64,000 bases of DNA from Melastoma dodecandrum. Lineage: Eukaryota; Streptophyta; Magnoliopsida; Myrtales; Melastomataceae. The stretch spans positions 310,001 to 374,000 of the forward strand of contig JARUPY010000189.1 in assembly GCA_029817715.1 (NCBI GenBank), given 5' to 3'. A program made the translations under genes and the position numbers. Below the pieces are notes generated by a model, which saw only the letters and a list, made by a program, of their open reading frames with translations, did not search any database and was not told where the DNA came from. Below are positions 35,284 through 49,491 of the stretch, in pieces; position 1 is the stretch's first letter, and each line of letters begins with the position of its first letter.

Positions 35284-36729
35284 GACCTATTGGGTTTTCT
35301 ATGTGTGATAGTTGGTGCCATCCTATTTCCCCCGTGTGTTGAAAAGTTGGGAAAGGGTTCGGGTGGCTGTTGTTTGGCTGTACAGTATAGTTTTGGTGAG
35401 TGCATAGCTATTATGCTGTCAGATCAGAAGTGTCATGTTATCCCAAACGAGATGTACATATCAGTAGCCTGTCAGGGTACCTAGAGAATTCGGCTGAGGC
35501 ACAGGAATTCTGTTGGTGATGCCGGTTCTTAGTTGAACCTTCAGAAGCTCATCTATCTCAAATCAGATTGTTGTGGGTACTGGTTCGCTCTATGCAGTGG
35601 CAACAACTGCAAACACAGTTTTAGTGGACAGAAGATAATGAAGTCCAGGAGACCGCCATCCACTCGGTTATGTTGAGATTGGATGATGTTAGCTTAAACC
35701 AAATATTTGTGAAGATGTAACCTCATGTTTTAGCATAAAATCATGGAGAAATAAATGACGTATTGGTTTTAGCTATTTTCCTTTGGTGGTAATGATATGA
35801 CTTCGCCTATATGCACAGTGTTTGGACATGAGTTGCGCTTGATTCCTTTGAACTTTCCTTGTAGCTGCTGGGGATATCCAATACAATGATAATATAGAAT
35901 GATGGCCGACGAATCTGCTCTCTGTGGAATAGGGAGGTGAAATGCATGCAACTGCTTTCTTAGGGCTAGTTTGCTGACATCAATCTAGGATCAAAAGATA
36001 TAAGTGCCAGGGAGAAAAAAAGGCAAAGTGAGGTGGATACCATTCGGGAAAGAGAAGGTCATCCTTTCAGGTGAAAAGGCATGAGCTTCAATTCAAAACG
36101 TCCCAGATTAAATGATCGAGAAAACTTCAAGTCGTCTGTGTCATGGACCGGGTCAGCTCATTTCCTTCCCCCCCATAAAGATTAAACATCATTATTGAAT
36201 TCTTATCTCTTCATCATTAAGTTTTTTTTTTTCCTAGAGAAATACTGAGAAAGGAGGCGAGAGGGACTCAACTGTAATTGTCAGAAGGCCTTCATAAGTG
36301 TTTTGTTGCATTTATTAATTCCAAGAACATGCATGTGCTATACCACTTGTAGACATAAAGCTTTGGGCTGTAGTCATGGCTTAGTTACGAAACTGCCAGG
36401 GTATGGAAGCAAACATAAGAGCTGTATTTGACCCAGTTTGCTGTTACTACAGGGATTCCCCAGTAGTTAGATAGCTGCTGATTTTTGTATCTATATTACC
36501 AGTCAAAAGGAGACCAACAAGGACCAGGCACTTTTGTTTTGATCACTTTGGCAATTAAAGCCAAAGCAATTCTTTCTGTTCTCTAGAGCTGGATCATCCT
36601 CAGAAAGCGTGCTGAATCTGGATTTACTTCCTGATCTAACAGAAGAAGTGGATATTAGAGGGTTGACTTGACCTTGGTTATTTTTCAAGTTCTGGGCTTG
36701 AATTAAAGATCTGCATAAGTTTTTTGAGG
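35284..36729. other. CBP60 3' region and spacer
   Basis: Probably the 3' untranslated region of the CBP60 gene, with aataaa-like sequence near 35750 (gagaaataaatgac), then spacer leading to the LIM gene. No further gene is recognised. Confidence 0.55.
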
Positions 36730-37910
36730 ATGACCATCTTCTTTGGAACTACCCAGAAGGGCAAGGCTTGTGAAAAGACAGTGTATTGGGTCGAACAGCT
36801 TACATCTGATAACGTGGTCTATCATAAGACTTGCTTCAGATGCCACCACTTCAAAGGCACCCTCAAGGTATGTATGTGTATCTACAAGTAATTCTACTCG
36901 TCAATTGTTTTGTAAAATCGGTGTTATATCAATCTAAAAAAATTTCGTGGATCGCCTTTTTCAACTGGATGATTACGGGAGTTCTTCGTTTGAGAGATTT
37001 GTGGTAGAAGTAGGTGAATCTATGGGTTCCCTGTTATTGATTATTTACTGGAAGATGCTGCACAAGGAGTAGATTAGAGCACCCTTTTTGTGATGATCGT
37101 AGGTAGATTTGGAGGGTTTTCTAGAAAGTTTTGGAAAGGGAGTGGTTTTCTTGGGTTGATCTGAAATCAGAGTGACTGTAATTTGTTGTCTGCTTATCTC
37201 ATTCATGGAACTCTTTTTGAATTTTCTGCATCTGAGCAACTATTCCTCATTAGAAGGCGTGTTGTACTGCAAGCCCCACTTTGATCAATTGTTCAAGATG
37301 ACTGGGAGCTTGGAGAAAAGCTTCGAAGGTACACGAAGTCGATCCGTGCATTTACGTTGATAGTTGCACATTCACTATAGCTTGAATGATCTGGTTCATG
37401 AACCTTTTGACAGGTATGCCGGAAACTGTCAACAGATCGACTGATCAGGTACTGAGATAATTCCTCAACTTTATATTACCACATTCTCTCTACTTGATGC
37501 TTAGGCCTCGACTTTAATAATTTCTGTAGGTAGCAAGCACCCGGATCTCGAGATTCTTCTCAGGAACCCAAGATAAGTGCTTGGCCTGCAAAAAGACTGT
37601 GTACCCGAAGGAAAAGGTAAGCTAATCTGAATGAACAAGTACACCAATAACTATATGTCAGCCTAACAATGCTTTGGGATTTTCGAGTTCACCCAGGTGG
37701 CAATTGATGGAACCCCATATCACAAGTCCTGTTTCAGGTGCAGCCACGGGGGATGCTTGATCAGCCCCTCGAACTACATAACCCACGAGCCACTACTGCA
37801 AGCACCACCACAACCAACTATTCAAGGTGAAAGGGAACTTCAGCTAGCTAGATAAGAATGCAAGGGTTGAAGAGGCGGCGGAGGCAGAACCACTGCCAAC
37901 GCACTGCATA
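36730..37910 (+). pseudogene. WLIM1-type two-LIM-domain gene, broken
   Basis: Intact WLIM1 proteins (about 190 residues) bundle actin and have two zinc-binding LIM domains. Five exons can be traced: 36730-36867, 37232-37328, 37414-37448, 37530-37616 and 37697 to about 37850. They show KACEKTVYWVEQL, LSNYSSLEGVLYCKPHFDQLF, SLEKSFEG, DKCLACKKTVYP and SCFRCSHGGC. The lesions are independent. The first Cys ligand of LIM1 is Gly (KGKAC instead of KCxAC). A later LIM1 Cys is Phe (FRCHHF). The exon-2 acceptor reads tgcat where tgcag is expected (37231). A small indel near 37788-37795 puts the final zinc-ligand block (YCKHHH) out of frame. The last block also meets an early TAG at 37845. Sequencing error is unlikely for so many sites. 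Confidence 0.85.
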
Positions 37911-38831
37911 AACCTCTTGCAACCGTGACAAAGGCTCGCTGAAACAATCCCCAGCCGATCGAACCGGTGGCTATTTTTCGGCCGCAATATCATGCCTATC
38001 ACATTCATTTTTCTGGTTCGTGTTGATTGGATAGATTCCAGTTTCCAGAAGGTTTGGCAGGGTGCTTCTGTGAAGGCTTGGTTTGAGAAATGGAAGGTTT
38101 GTGATTTGATCAGGATGTAGCCAACGAAAGGGAAACGGCCTCGACGACGGTCCTAGTGGGTTGGGCCTGTCAATTATTAAACTATTCACAATGGCCCGTA
38201 TGTTCGGCCCATTTAGGGCCTTATTTTTGGGGGCGACTTTATTCGATTTCATATTTTATTAAAATGAATTCTTAAAAATAAATAAATAAAACAAGAGAGC
38301 ACGGATGGTGCTGACCCGACCCGTTCGGATCGGCCAGCCCGTCGTACATTTTCCTTTTTTTCTTTTTTTTTGCTCCGTCCTATATCTCTCTCTCTCTCTC
38401 TTTCTCTCTCTATCCGTTCTGTCTATCATTTTGCCCCGTACCCTCTTCCGTCTCTCTCTCTCTCTTTATCGCGGGTAGATCGAAGAGAAATCAAAACCAG
38501 CACTCGCTCGATTTTTTCTCTTTAGGGGGGAAAAGAGGGGGCTTTTTCGATCGCGGGTATTGGGTGTCGAGGAAGAAATCGGAATCGATTTGGTTGATCG
38601 CGGGGAGGGGGGAACCCTATATCGAGGGGGTGGGATGATGAATTAGAATAAGGGATCGCGGGGGTTTTGTGGGGAGGGGGGGGGGTTTAGGTTTGAGTTG
38701 ATTTGTGGTTGGTTGGGTGGAGGGGCGGAGGGATTAGTTTAGGGTTTCTTTTTTGTGATTTTTGAAGAGGGGAGGTAGGATTTGGATTGGATGGTTGTCG
38801 AAGGAAGGGAAAATGCAGCGAGGGTATTATT
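37911..38831. other. Spacer and 5' leader of the SUO-like gene
   Basis: After AT-rich spacer, a CT-rich leader begins near 38380 (CT tracts at about 38383-38412 and 38451-38466), followed by a G-rich stretch (ggggaggggggggggg near 38670-38686). Such pyrimidine-rich leaders are common in plant 5' untranslated regions. Confidence 0.5.
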
Positions 38832-41800
38832 ATGCTTGGGAGGCGGTTGGGTTTGGATTTGGGAGGTGAAGGAGGGATTGGGAAGGGCGGCGGCGGAGGG
38901 TTACAACGGTGTGGTGGGAAACAGCACATGCGGACTGTCCCCCCACATTTAGGCGTCGTCGTCATTGGTGTTGATGGTGGTGATGGGTCTTCTTCCTCTT
39001 CTGCTGCCTCTTCTTCTTCCCCTAATTCCTTCTGCAAGGTAATCCCCCTAACTAGTCTTTCTTTTTTCTTTTCTGATTGGAGAGATAATGATGCTTGTTC
39101 TGGTAGGATAGAGGGTTTGGCTGGTTTTGTTAACTGAAACCAAACGAGGATTATATTGCTGTGTAGTTCTTGTGGTTTCTTTCACTGTTTCTGTAGAACG
39201 ATGTCGCTAATGAGTGTTAGTCATCCTTGTGTTACTTTGGGGGAAGATAGCTTGTCTGTTAGGTTGATTTAGCTCAAGCTTTTGCAGATTATTGATGGGA
39301 TTGACAATATTCTCCTGGTACTTACTACTTCACTTAAGTGTGGTTCAGCATTTTCATTGTTTGAGGCTGGTCTAGGCTGCGAGGTTTGTCAACTTAGAAT
39401 TGGCCTTTTCTTCCTGGGTTTAACACATAGGCCAAGTGAATGGTTTGGGGATGTATAAGAAGGGGCTTCGGATTTTCCCATATTATATAGGTTCTTGGAA
39501 CGTGCGTGTAAGTTTGAGACTAAGGATCCGTGATGGTTGATTTGAGGTAGCCTTTTGCATTATATGTTACTGCCACTATCTGATTATGAGGAGAGGGAAG
39601 TGCACATGAGATTCATTTGGTCATTATGTCTGTCTTGTGTAATTAGAAATGGTCTTGGATGGGGTGTTTGGTTTAAGTTGAGCTTCCTTTTCGCTCCTTT
39701 CTTTCCTTGATTGGCTGGATTTCCATATCCATTCCTTTCTTTCCTTGATTGGCTGGATTTCCATATCCATTCCTCTTTCTCCAAATCTGACGGGCTAAAT
39801 GATGAGTTACTTATTTGTAGGACGGACGCAAGATAAGCATTGGTGACTGTGCTCTTTTCAAACCGCCTCAGGATTCTCCTCCTTTTATCGGCATCATTCG
39901 CTGGTTCTCTCTGAGCAAAGAGAATATTCTGACGCTGGGTGTGAATTGGCTCTATCGACCTTCTGAAGTAAAGCTTAACAAGGGCATACTTTTGGAGGCG
40001 GCACCAAACGAAATCTTCTACTCCTTTCACAAGGATGAGATTCCAGCCGCATCGCTACTTCATCCTTGTAAAGTTGCATTTCTCCCAAAAGGCGTCGATC
40101 TTCCACCAGGGATTTCTTCATTTGTGTGCCGCCGAGTCTATGACATTTCTAGCAGTCGTTTATGGTGGCTAACTGACCAAGACTATATTAATGTGGGTTT
40201 CTGAATTCTCGTGCTTTATTTATTGTCTGAGGGGTTGTCAGACCAACCTGGGTTAACCGATTTGATTCCTTTGCAGGAGCGACAGGAAGTAGTAAACCAA
40301 CTATTATACAAGACGCAAGTAGAAATGCATGCTACAATACAGCCTAATGGTCGTTCTCCTAAACGTATGAATGGTCCTACATCTCAACTGAAATCTGGTT
40401 CCGATTGTGTACAGAATAGTGGTTCGTCGTTCCCAGCTAAGGGGAAGAGGAGAGAAAGGGCAGATCAGGTTTCAGAGCCGGTCAAACGTGAGAAATTGTT
40501 GAAAATGGAAGACTCTGAATCTGTTCATGGAAGATCAGAAAGCTCTCTGAAACATGAAATTGCAAAAATAACAGAGAAAGGTGGACTAGTGGACATTGAT
40601 GGGGTTGAGAAGTTTGTACAACTCATGTTTCCAGAAAGGGGCGAGAAAAAGGTAGATTTGGCTTGTCGTTCGTTGCTTGCTGGTGTGATTGCTAGCACGG
40701 ACAAGTTGGATTGCCTAAACCAGTTTGTTCACCTGAAGGGTTTGTCCGTCTTAGATGAATGGTTACAGGAGGTCCACAAGGGGAAAGTCGGTGATGGGGT
40801 TAGCCCCAGGGATAACGATAAGTCCGTGGAGGAATTCATCTCCGTCTCACTCCGTGCGCTGGACAAACTACCTGTGAACCTTCATGCCTTGCAGACATGC
40901 AACATCGGGAAGTCTGTGAATCATCTGCGCACTCACAAAAACGCAGAAATCCAAAGGAAGGCAAGAACCCTCGTCGACACTTGGAAGAAACGGGTGGAGG
41001 ATGAGATGAATATAAATGACGCTAAATCGGGTTCAAACCAAACTGTCACGTGGTCCACGAGATCTCGACAACCTGATGTTGCTCAGGGTGGAAATAAGCA
41101 GGTTGGTGGATCTTCTGATGCTGGGAGCAAGAGCTCAGGCGGCCTCTCAATCACAAAATCTGCTTCCGCAAAGCTGGTTCATGGGGAGAATGTTTGTAAA
41201 TCTTCATCTCTGTCTCCTGGGTCAGTCAAATCGGCACCTTCGCATCCTTTAATGAATGCAAACTCGAAGGATCATGCACGTGGTGGGGGAGATGAGAAGA
41301 GCACTGGTTCTAGTCAGTCTCACAATAATAGCCATTCCTGCTCTAGTGACCATGCCAAAGCAGGAGGTATTCAGGGAAAGGAAGATGCGAGGAGCTCTAC
41401 TGCTGGTTCTGGTAAAAATTTGACCGGAACTTCACGTCATAAGAAATCTGTGAATGGTTTTTCTGGATCCCCTGCATCTGGAAGAGAAGTTGGTGCGGGC
41501 AGGAATTCTTCATTAAACCGAGGTTCTGTTACTGAAAAGGCTTCTCAATCCAGTTTGACCAGTGAGAAGGCCGTTGATGTGCCTGCTGAAGTGAACAGTC
41601 ATAAACTAATTGTTAAGATCTCCAGCAGAAGCCGCAGTCCGGCTCGAAATGTTTCTGGAGGATCTTTGGAAGAGCAACCAGTGATGAATAGTAGAGCATC
41701 TTCGCCCTCACCTTCAGATAGGCCCGATCAATTGGATACTGTTGCCAAAGAAAAGGTTGATGCTTGTCAAGGTATCGTTTCCTCTGAAATCAATGCTGAA

Positions 41801-44332
41801 TCATGGCAGAGCAATGACTTGAAGGATATTTTGATGAGTTGTGATGACGGTGGTGGGTCACCTAATGCTGTTCTCGACGATGAGCGTCTCAAGGCTGGTG
41901 AGAACTTGAGAAAGGTGTTGGATAAGTCAAAGTCTGCTACCTTGTTATCGTGTAGGGATTTCAAGCCGGGAAGGGTGCCTGATACTTCCCTCGGATCCAT
42001 TAATGCTTTGGTTGAGAGCTGTGTGAAGTTATCTGAGCCGAGTGTGGCTGACTCAGTTATGGATGATGTTGGTATGAACTTGCTAGCCAGTGTCGCTGCC
42101 GGAGAGATGACACCTGAAATGACGTCACCTGCTAGCTCACCACAGAGAAATCCATCCACAGTCGTTCAGCCTTTTGCAGGCAGTGATCAGACCAAGATTT
42201 CTTCTGCAGACCATTCACCTGGAGATGCTAGTGCTGATACATCAACTCCACAGAAGATCGGGGACCGTGGGACCTCTTTGACCTCCGCCGAGGAGATGAA
42301 ACTGTCCGGAGAGCAGACGCAAGGTGTTGAAACATGCACCGAGAATGTTAGAAATGCAGATGAGCCGGCGGAAGCTGCCTCTGTTTCCGAGAACTGCCTG
42401 CACAAAGAATCAAAGGCTGATGTCTCTTTGATGTCAGAATTTAAAGTCGAAGACGACGGTTCAAATGTGGAAGTGACGAAAAAAGAAACCACTGAAATGG
42501 GTCCAGCTTCTGAAACCAAGCTTATCAAACCAGTACCAGATGATTTCAAAGATGTCAAGAAGTCGGACAAGGCCACTGATGAACAGTGCTCTGAATATAT
42601 CGGTGATTCAAAGTGTGATGGGACAGCTGACCTGACAGTAACTAATGTTGAGCATTTGGCTGATGAGACAGAAGGGAAGGGAGAAAAGAAGGAAAATATT
42701 GCTATATGTGAGGTGAAGCCTGTTGGGTCTTCCTGTAAAATACTATCTGAACTTCCCATGGAAGATAAAATTATTACTGCAAATTCCGGAACTCATAAAT
42801 TACTGAGCAGTGTAATGGATGAAGAGGGTCATACTTCCTCTGGTGCCGAGCCCATTTCTCTTCCTTCTGCAGAGGTTTCAACTATGGATACAAAAGTGGC
42901 GTTCGACTTAAATGAAGGTTGCAGTGCAGATGATGGGAAATATGCCGAACCCGTGATACCAACTTCTTCTGCACGTTCATCCATACATCCTCTGGTCAAT
43001 CAACTTCCGTTTACTGCATCTTCTGTGCCAACCATTCTACCTGCACCAATCCCACCTGCAGCTGCTAAGGGCCCCTTTGTACCACCTAATGATTTTCTCA
43101 GGACCAAGGTGGAAATTGGCTGGAAAGGATCAGCTGCGACAAGTGCGTTCCGGCCAGCAGAGCCCAGAAAGGTGTTGGAGATGCAGCTGCTTACTTCTGG
43201 TCAACATTCCGATGCAGGCTCCAGCAGACAAAGTCGTCCTCCTCTAAATATTGATCTGAATGTTCCTGATGAAGGTATGACGGAGGATGCCGAGTCTAGG
43301 GATTCCTCTGTGGAGATGGCTTCCTTGCCTAAAGCTAATTGCGAAAGAACACATAATGTGGCGTATGCTTCTTCTCGGGGTTCTGGAGGTCTCGATCTCG
43401 ATTTGAATCAGATGGATGATGCTACAGACATTTGGTGCTCTTCCGCAAACATTAGCCGCAGATTAGATGTCACCTTGCCATCAGTCAAATTGTCATCAGT
43501 TGTCCGCCCCGGTGGTGTGGAGACAGCTTCTAATAGGGATTTTGATCTGAATGATGGACCTGCCATTGACGATACGGGTACCGAACCTTCGACATCAAAC
43601 CAGCAGGCGAGGAGCAGTCTGCTATCTCAGCAACCTGTTGCAACCCTTAAGATGAATAATTCAGATTTAGGAAGCTTCTCACCTTGGTTTCCTCCTGGAA
43701 GTACGCTCTCGGCTGTGACAATCCCATCCATCTTGCCAAATAGAGGTGACCAGCCTCTCCCTACTGTCTCAGCTGGAGGACAGCCAAGGATGATGGGGTC
43801 CTCCAGTGGTGGAATTCCTTTTACTCACGATGTGTACCGTGGCTCGGTGTTGTCATCTTCTCCTGCCATATCGTTCCCATCTACACCATTTCAGTATAAC
43901 GTTTTCCCTTATGGACCTAGCTTTCCTTTGCCGCCAGCTTCTTTTTCTGCTAGCTCAACGACGTACATCGATCCATCATCTGGCGGGAGGCTTTGCTTTC
44001 CACCTGTCCACTCACAAGTGCTAGGTGCATCGAGTTCGGTGACCTCTCCATACATCAGGCCTTACGTTGTCAGCCTCCAAGATGGCAGCAATACCTTTGA
44101 CAATAGTAAAAAGTGGAGCAGACCAGGTCTCGACCTGAACACTGGCCCAGGAGGGTTGGAAGCAGAAGGGAAAGAAGATACGTCATCTCTTGCGCCAAGG
44201 CATTTCTCTATAGCAAGCTCACAGGCCCTAGCAGAGGACCAGGCAAGGATGTATCAAGTGACCAGTGGAGTGTTAAAGAGAAAAGAACCTGAAGGAGGAT
44301 GGGATAGCTACAAGCAGTCCTCATGGCAGTAG
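38832..44332 (+). CDS. SUO: SUO-like BAH and TFIIS N-terminal domain protein with GW and DLN motifs
   Basis: SUO is a large plant protein needed for miRNA-guided translational repression; it binds AGO1 through GW motifs. Three exons, 38832-39038, 39821-40192 and 40277-44332, give 1544 residues, close to the usual length (about 1600). Exon 2 is a BAH domain (residues 70-193: DGRKISIGDCALFKPPQD, LGVNWLYRP, RLWWLTDQDY). A TFIIS N-terminal/LW domain follows at about 330-435 (LDEWLQEVHKGKVGDG, CNIGKSVNHLRTHKN, LVDTWKKRV). The rest is low-complexity, Ser-rich, with GW sites near residue 1140 (IGWKGS) and 1533 (GGWDSYK). DLN motifs lie near 1069, 1185, 1233, 1282 and 1478. Three of them fit the DLNxxP repressor (EAR) pattern (IDLNVP, FDLNDGP, LDLNTGP). 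The start is unsure: ATG 38832 gives a Gly-rich leader, and an internal ATG at 38928 (HMRTVPP) sits where family proteins have a HMW-like motif. Confidence 0.9.
39695..39770. repeat. Perfect 38-bp tandem duplication in SUO intron 1
   Basis: Two identical adjacent 38-bp units (39695-39732 and 39733-39770), each starting tcctttctttccttgattgg, lie about 50 bp upstream of the exon-2 acceptor at 39820. The repeat is pyrimidine-rich and might influence branch-point or tract choice. Confidence 0.9.
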
Positions 44333-45887
44333 GAGCGATCGATTTTCTGCCCAATAGATGCATGTAAGTTGAAATGTAATTATTGCATACAAGAAAATAG
44401 TGTGATTGTCTGCTGCCTATGGTAGGGAAAATTTGACTGTGGTGTGATTTCTTTTTCTTCATTAGGAGGTATCTTCATTTGTTTGCTCTAAGATCGGGTA
44501 TTATGGAAAGTTGACTGCTCTCTTAGGCTGTGTTTGGATAGAAGGGAGGAAAGGAAAGGGAGGAAATTTTTAAATGATGTGAGGAGAAGAGTCTTTGGGA
44601 CGCATGTTTTCCTTCCAAATCCCTGCAATTCCTTCCAAATCCCTCGTTCCAAAGACAGCCTTAGTGTCGTATCTTTTCTTCCTTAGTATTTGGCTGCTTT
44701 TCTATTACCTCTTCTGTTTGCTTCATCGTCTATGCCATTTTTCTTGGGGAATATTCATAGGACTGTTTTCACAGCATTTGAAGGGGAGCAACGGCCTTTA
44801 TCTGAAGGTCTTCATCTAACTTGGGGATACCAATGGAGAGTGGCGGAAAGCAATAACTAAGGTCCAGGGTCTCCAATGGTGTGCCTGTTCCGGCCGGCCC
44901 AGCAATTGGGGACTTTCAAGATTCGAAGGCCATGTGTTTGAATGGATCCCAGGTGTCTTTGATCCATTTTTCCCTGTAGATATTCTTAACAGACGGGATA
45001 GCATGTTATTTGCGTCGGTTAAAAAAATGGTCCCGGGGGGACTTGTTATTTGGTGAATTGGAACTATGCAAGAAAAGATTCAAGGAGATAGGACCCAAAG
45101 CCGAACATGCTGATCCTCCTGCTGATACTGGCTTGACTGGTTTTGAGCTGCGTTGCCCAGAAGCTTTGTATTGCACTTTAATTTTATCTTCTTTGAATAC
45201 ACCTCCTGCATTTCGCCTACATGATCAATATGCTCCCCAGAACATCATCAAAGAAGTTTTTACTCGACAGATAGGCTTTTGGCTTAAGTGTATCATCAGT
45301 GTTTTCGTGTTATGGCCTTGGTGCTGTTTGTAGCCCCAGATCCATTTCCAGGCGAGTGATCCTATTGTTTTGGGAATGGTAGAGCTTGGGAAGAATTAGG
45401 TGCATGATTCAGTTCAAGTTTATATACATTTGTTTTGCAGCAGTTGGCATACGGCCTTCGCATCTCATGAGGAAGTTCTTCAGTTACCACTGTTGGCATT
45501 CTTTTGTTTTCAGGTGTGCAGCCACGGCAGGCCATCGCGGTGTTCTACGTGTTTTTTTCAATTTTGGAATACTGCTGCTATGTTGAGAAAAAAAAAGGGG
45601 GATTGACTACCACTAAATAAACACTGTCCTCATTAGTGACGGGTGGTAAGAACATTACACACCCGTAGAAGATATCTTAAGAGAAATCGGAGACTTGGAT
45701 TGCCTGCAGAAAGCAAGCTGCCTCGGGAAAAACTGTGCCACCGACTACAGAAACTGAAGAAACTGCCTGTCGCCATGAACAGGACCATCTGAGGAGGGGT
45801 GTTGAAGCTGCAGTTCGTCGTCACTTATCGCGCTTGAGACACATGAGGGCCCTTCCAGAAAAGAATTCACTGCTCCCGGCCAACGAT
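44333..45887. other. SUO 3' region and spacer
   Basis: Probable SUO 3' untranslated sequence to about 44470, then a MITE (listed separately) and spacer. A plus-strand open frame at 45010-45333 has no domain. The stretch 45620-45887 may hold the missing last exon and 3' untranslated region of the ROP gene on the minus strand. Confidence 0.5.
44526..44660. mobile_element. Tourist-like (PIF/Harbinger) MITE
   Basis: A 135-bp element with terminal inverted repeats GGCTGTGTTTGG and CCAAAGACAGCC, flanked by TTA on both sides (44523-44525 and 44661-44663). A three-base TTA/TAA duplication and a GGC..TGTTTGG end are typical of PIF/Harbinger-derived MITEs. It has no coding capacity. Confidence 0.75.
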
Positions 45888-49339
<3,452 letters not shown>

Positions 49340-49491
49340 CTTTTAAGATTGATGCCGCCGTAAATTATGGAAACTCTCATGGCCCTTAGAAGAATCAACC
49401 CTGCATTTCCTGAATCTGCTGTTTTGAAGCCATCAGATATTATTTTGAGTTTTGACGGGGTTGATATCGCTAATGATGGTACTGATACGTA
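49340..49491 (+). pseudogene. DEG (HtrA-type) serine protease fragment
   Basis: Two short blocks of a plant Deg protease are joined. 49345-49389 reads [14 protein letters not shown] followed by TAG, matching the family's catalytic-serine block (IDAAINxGNSGGP) but with His for a Gly. Directly after, in another frame, [20 protein letters not shown] and [12 protein letters not shown] match the start of the PDZ domain. The stretch normally between the two blocks is missing. It is a rearranged or retrocopied remnant with no full gene around it. Confidence 0.7.

Noticed and set aside
45010..45333. 107-codon plus-strand frame between SUO and ROP
   Set aside because: No recognisable domain, no splice or promoter support, and coding-like signal is weak.
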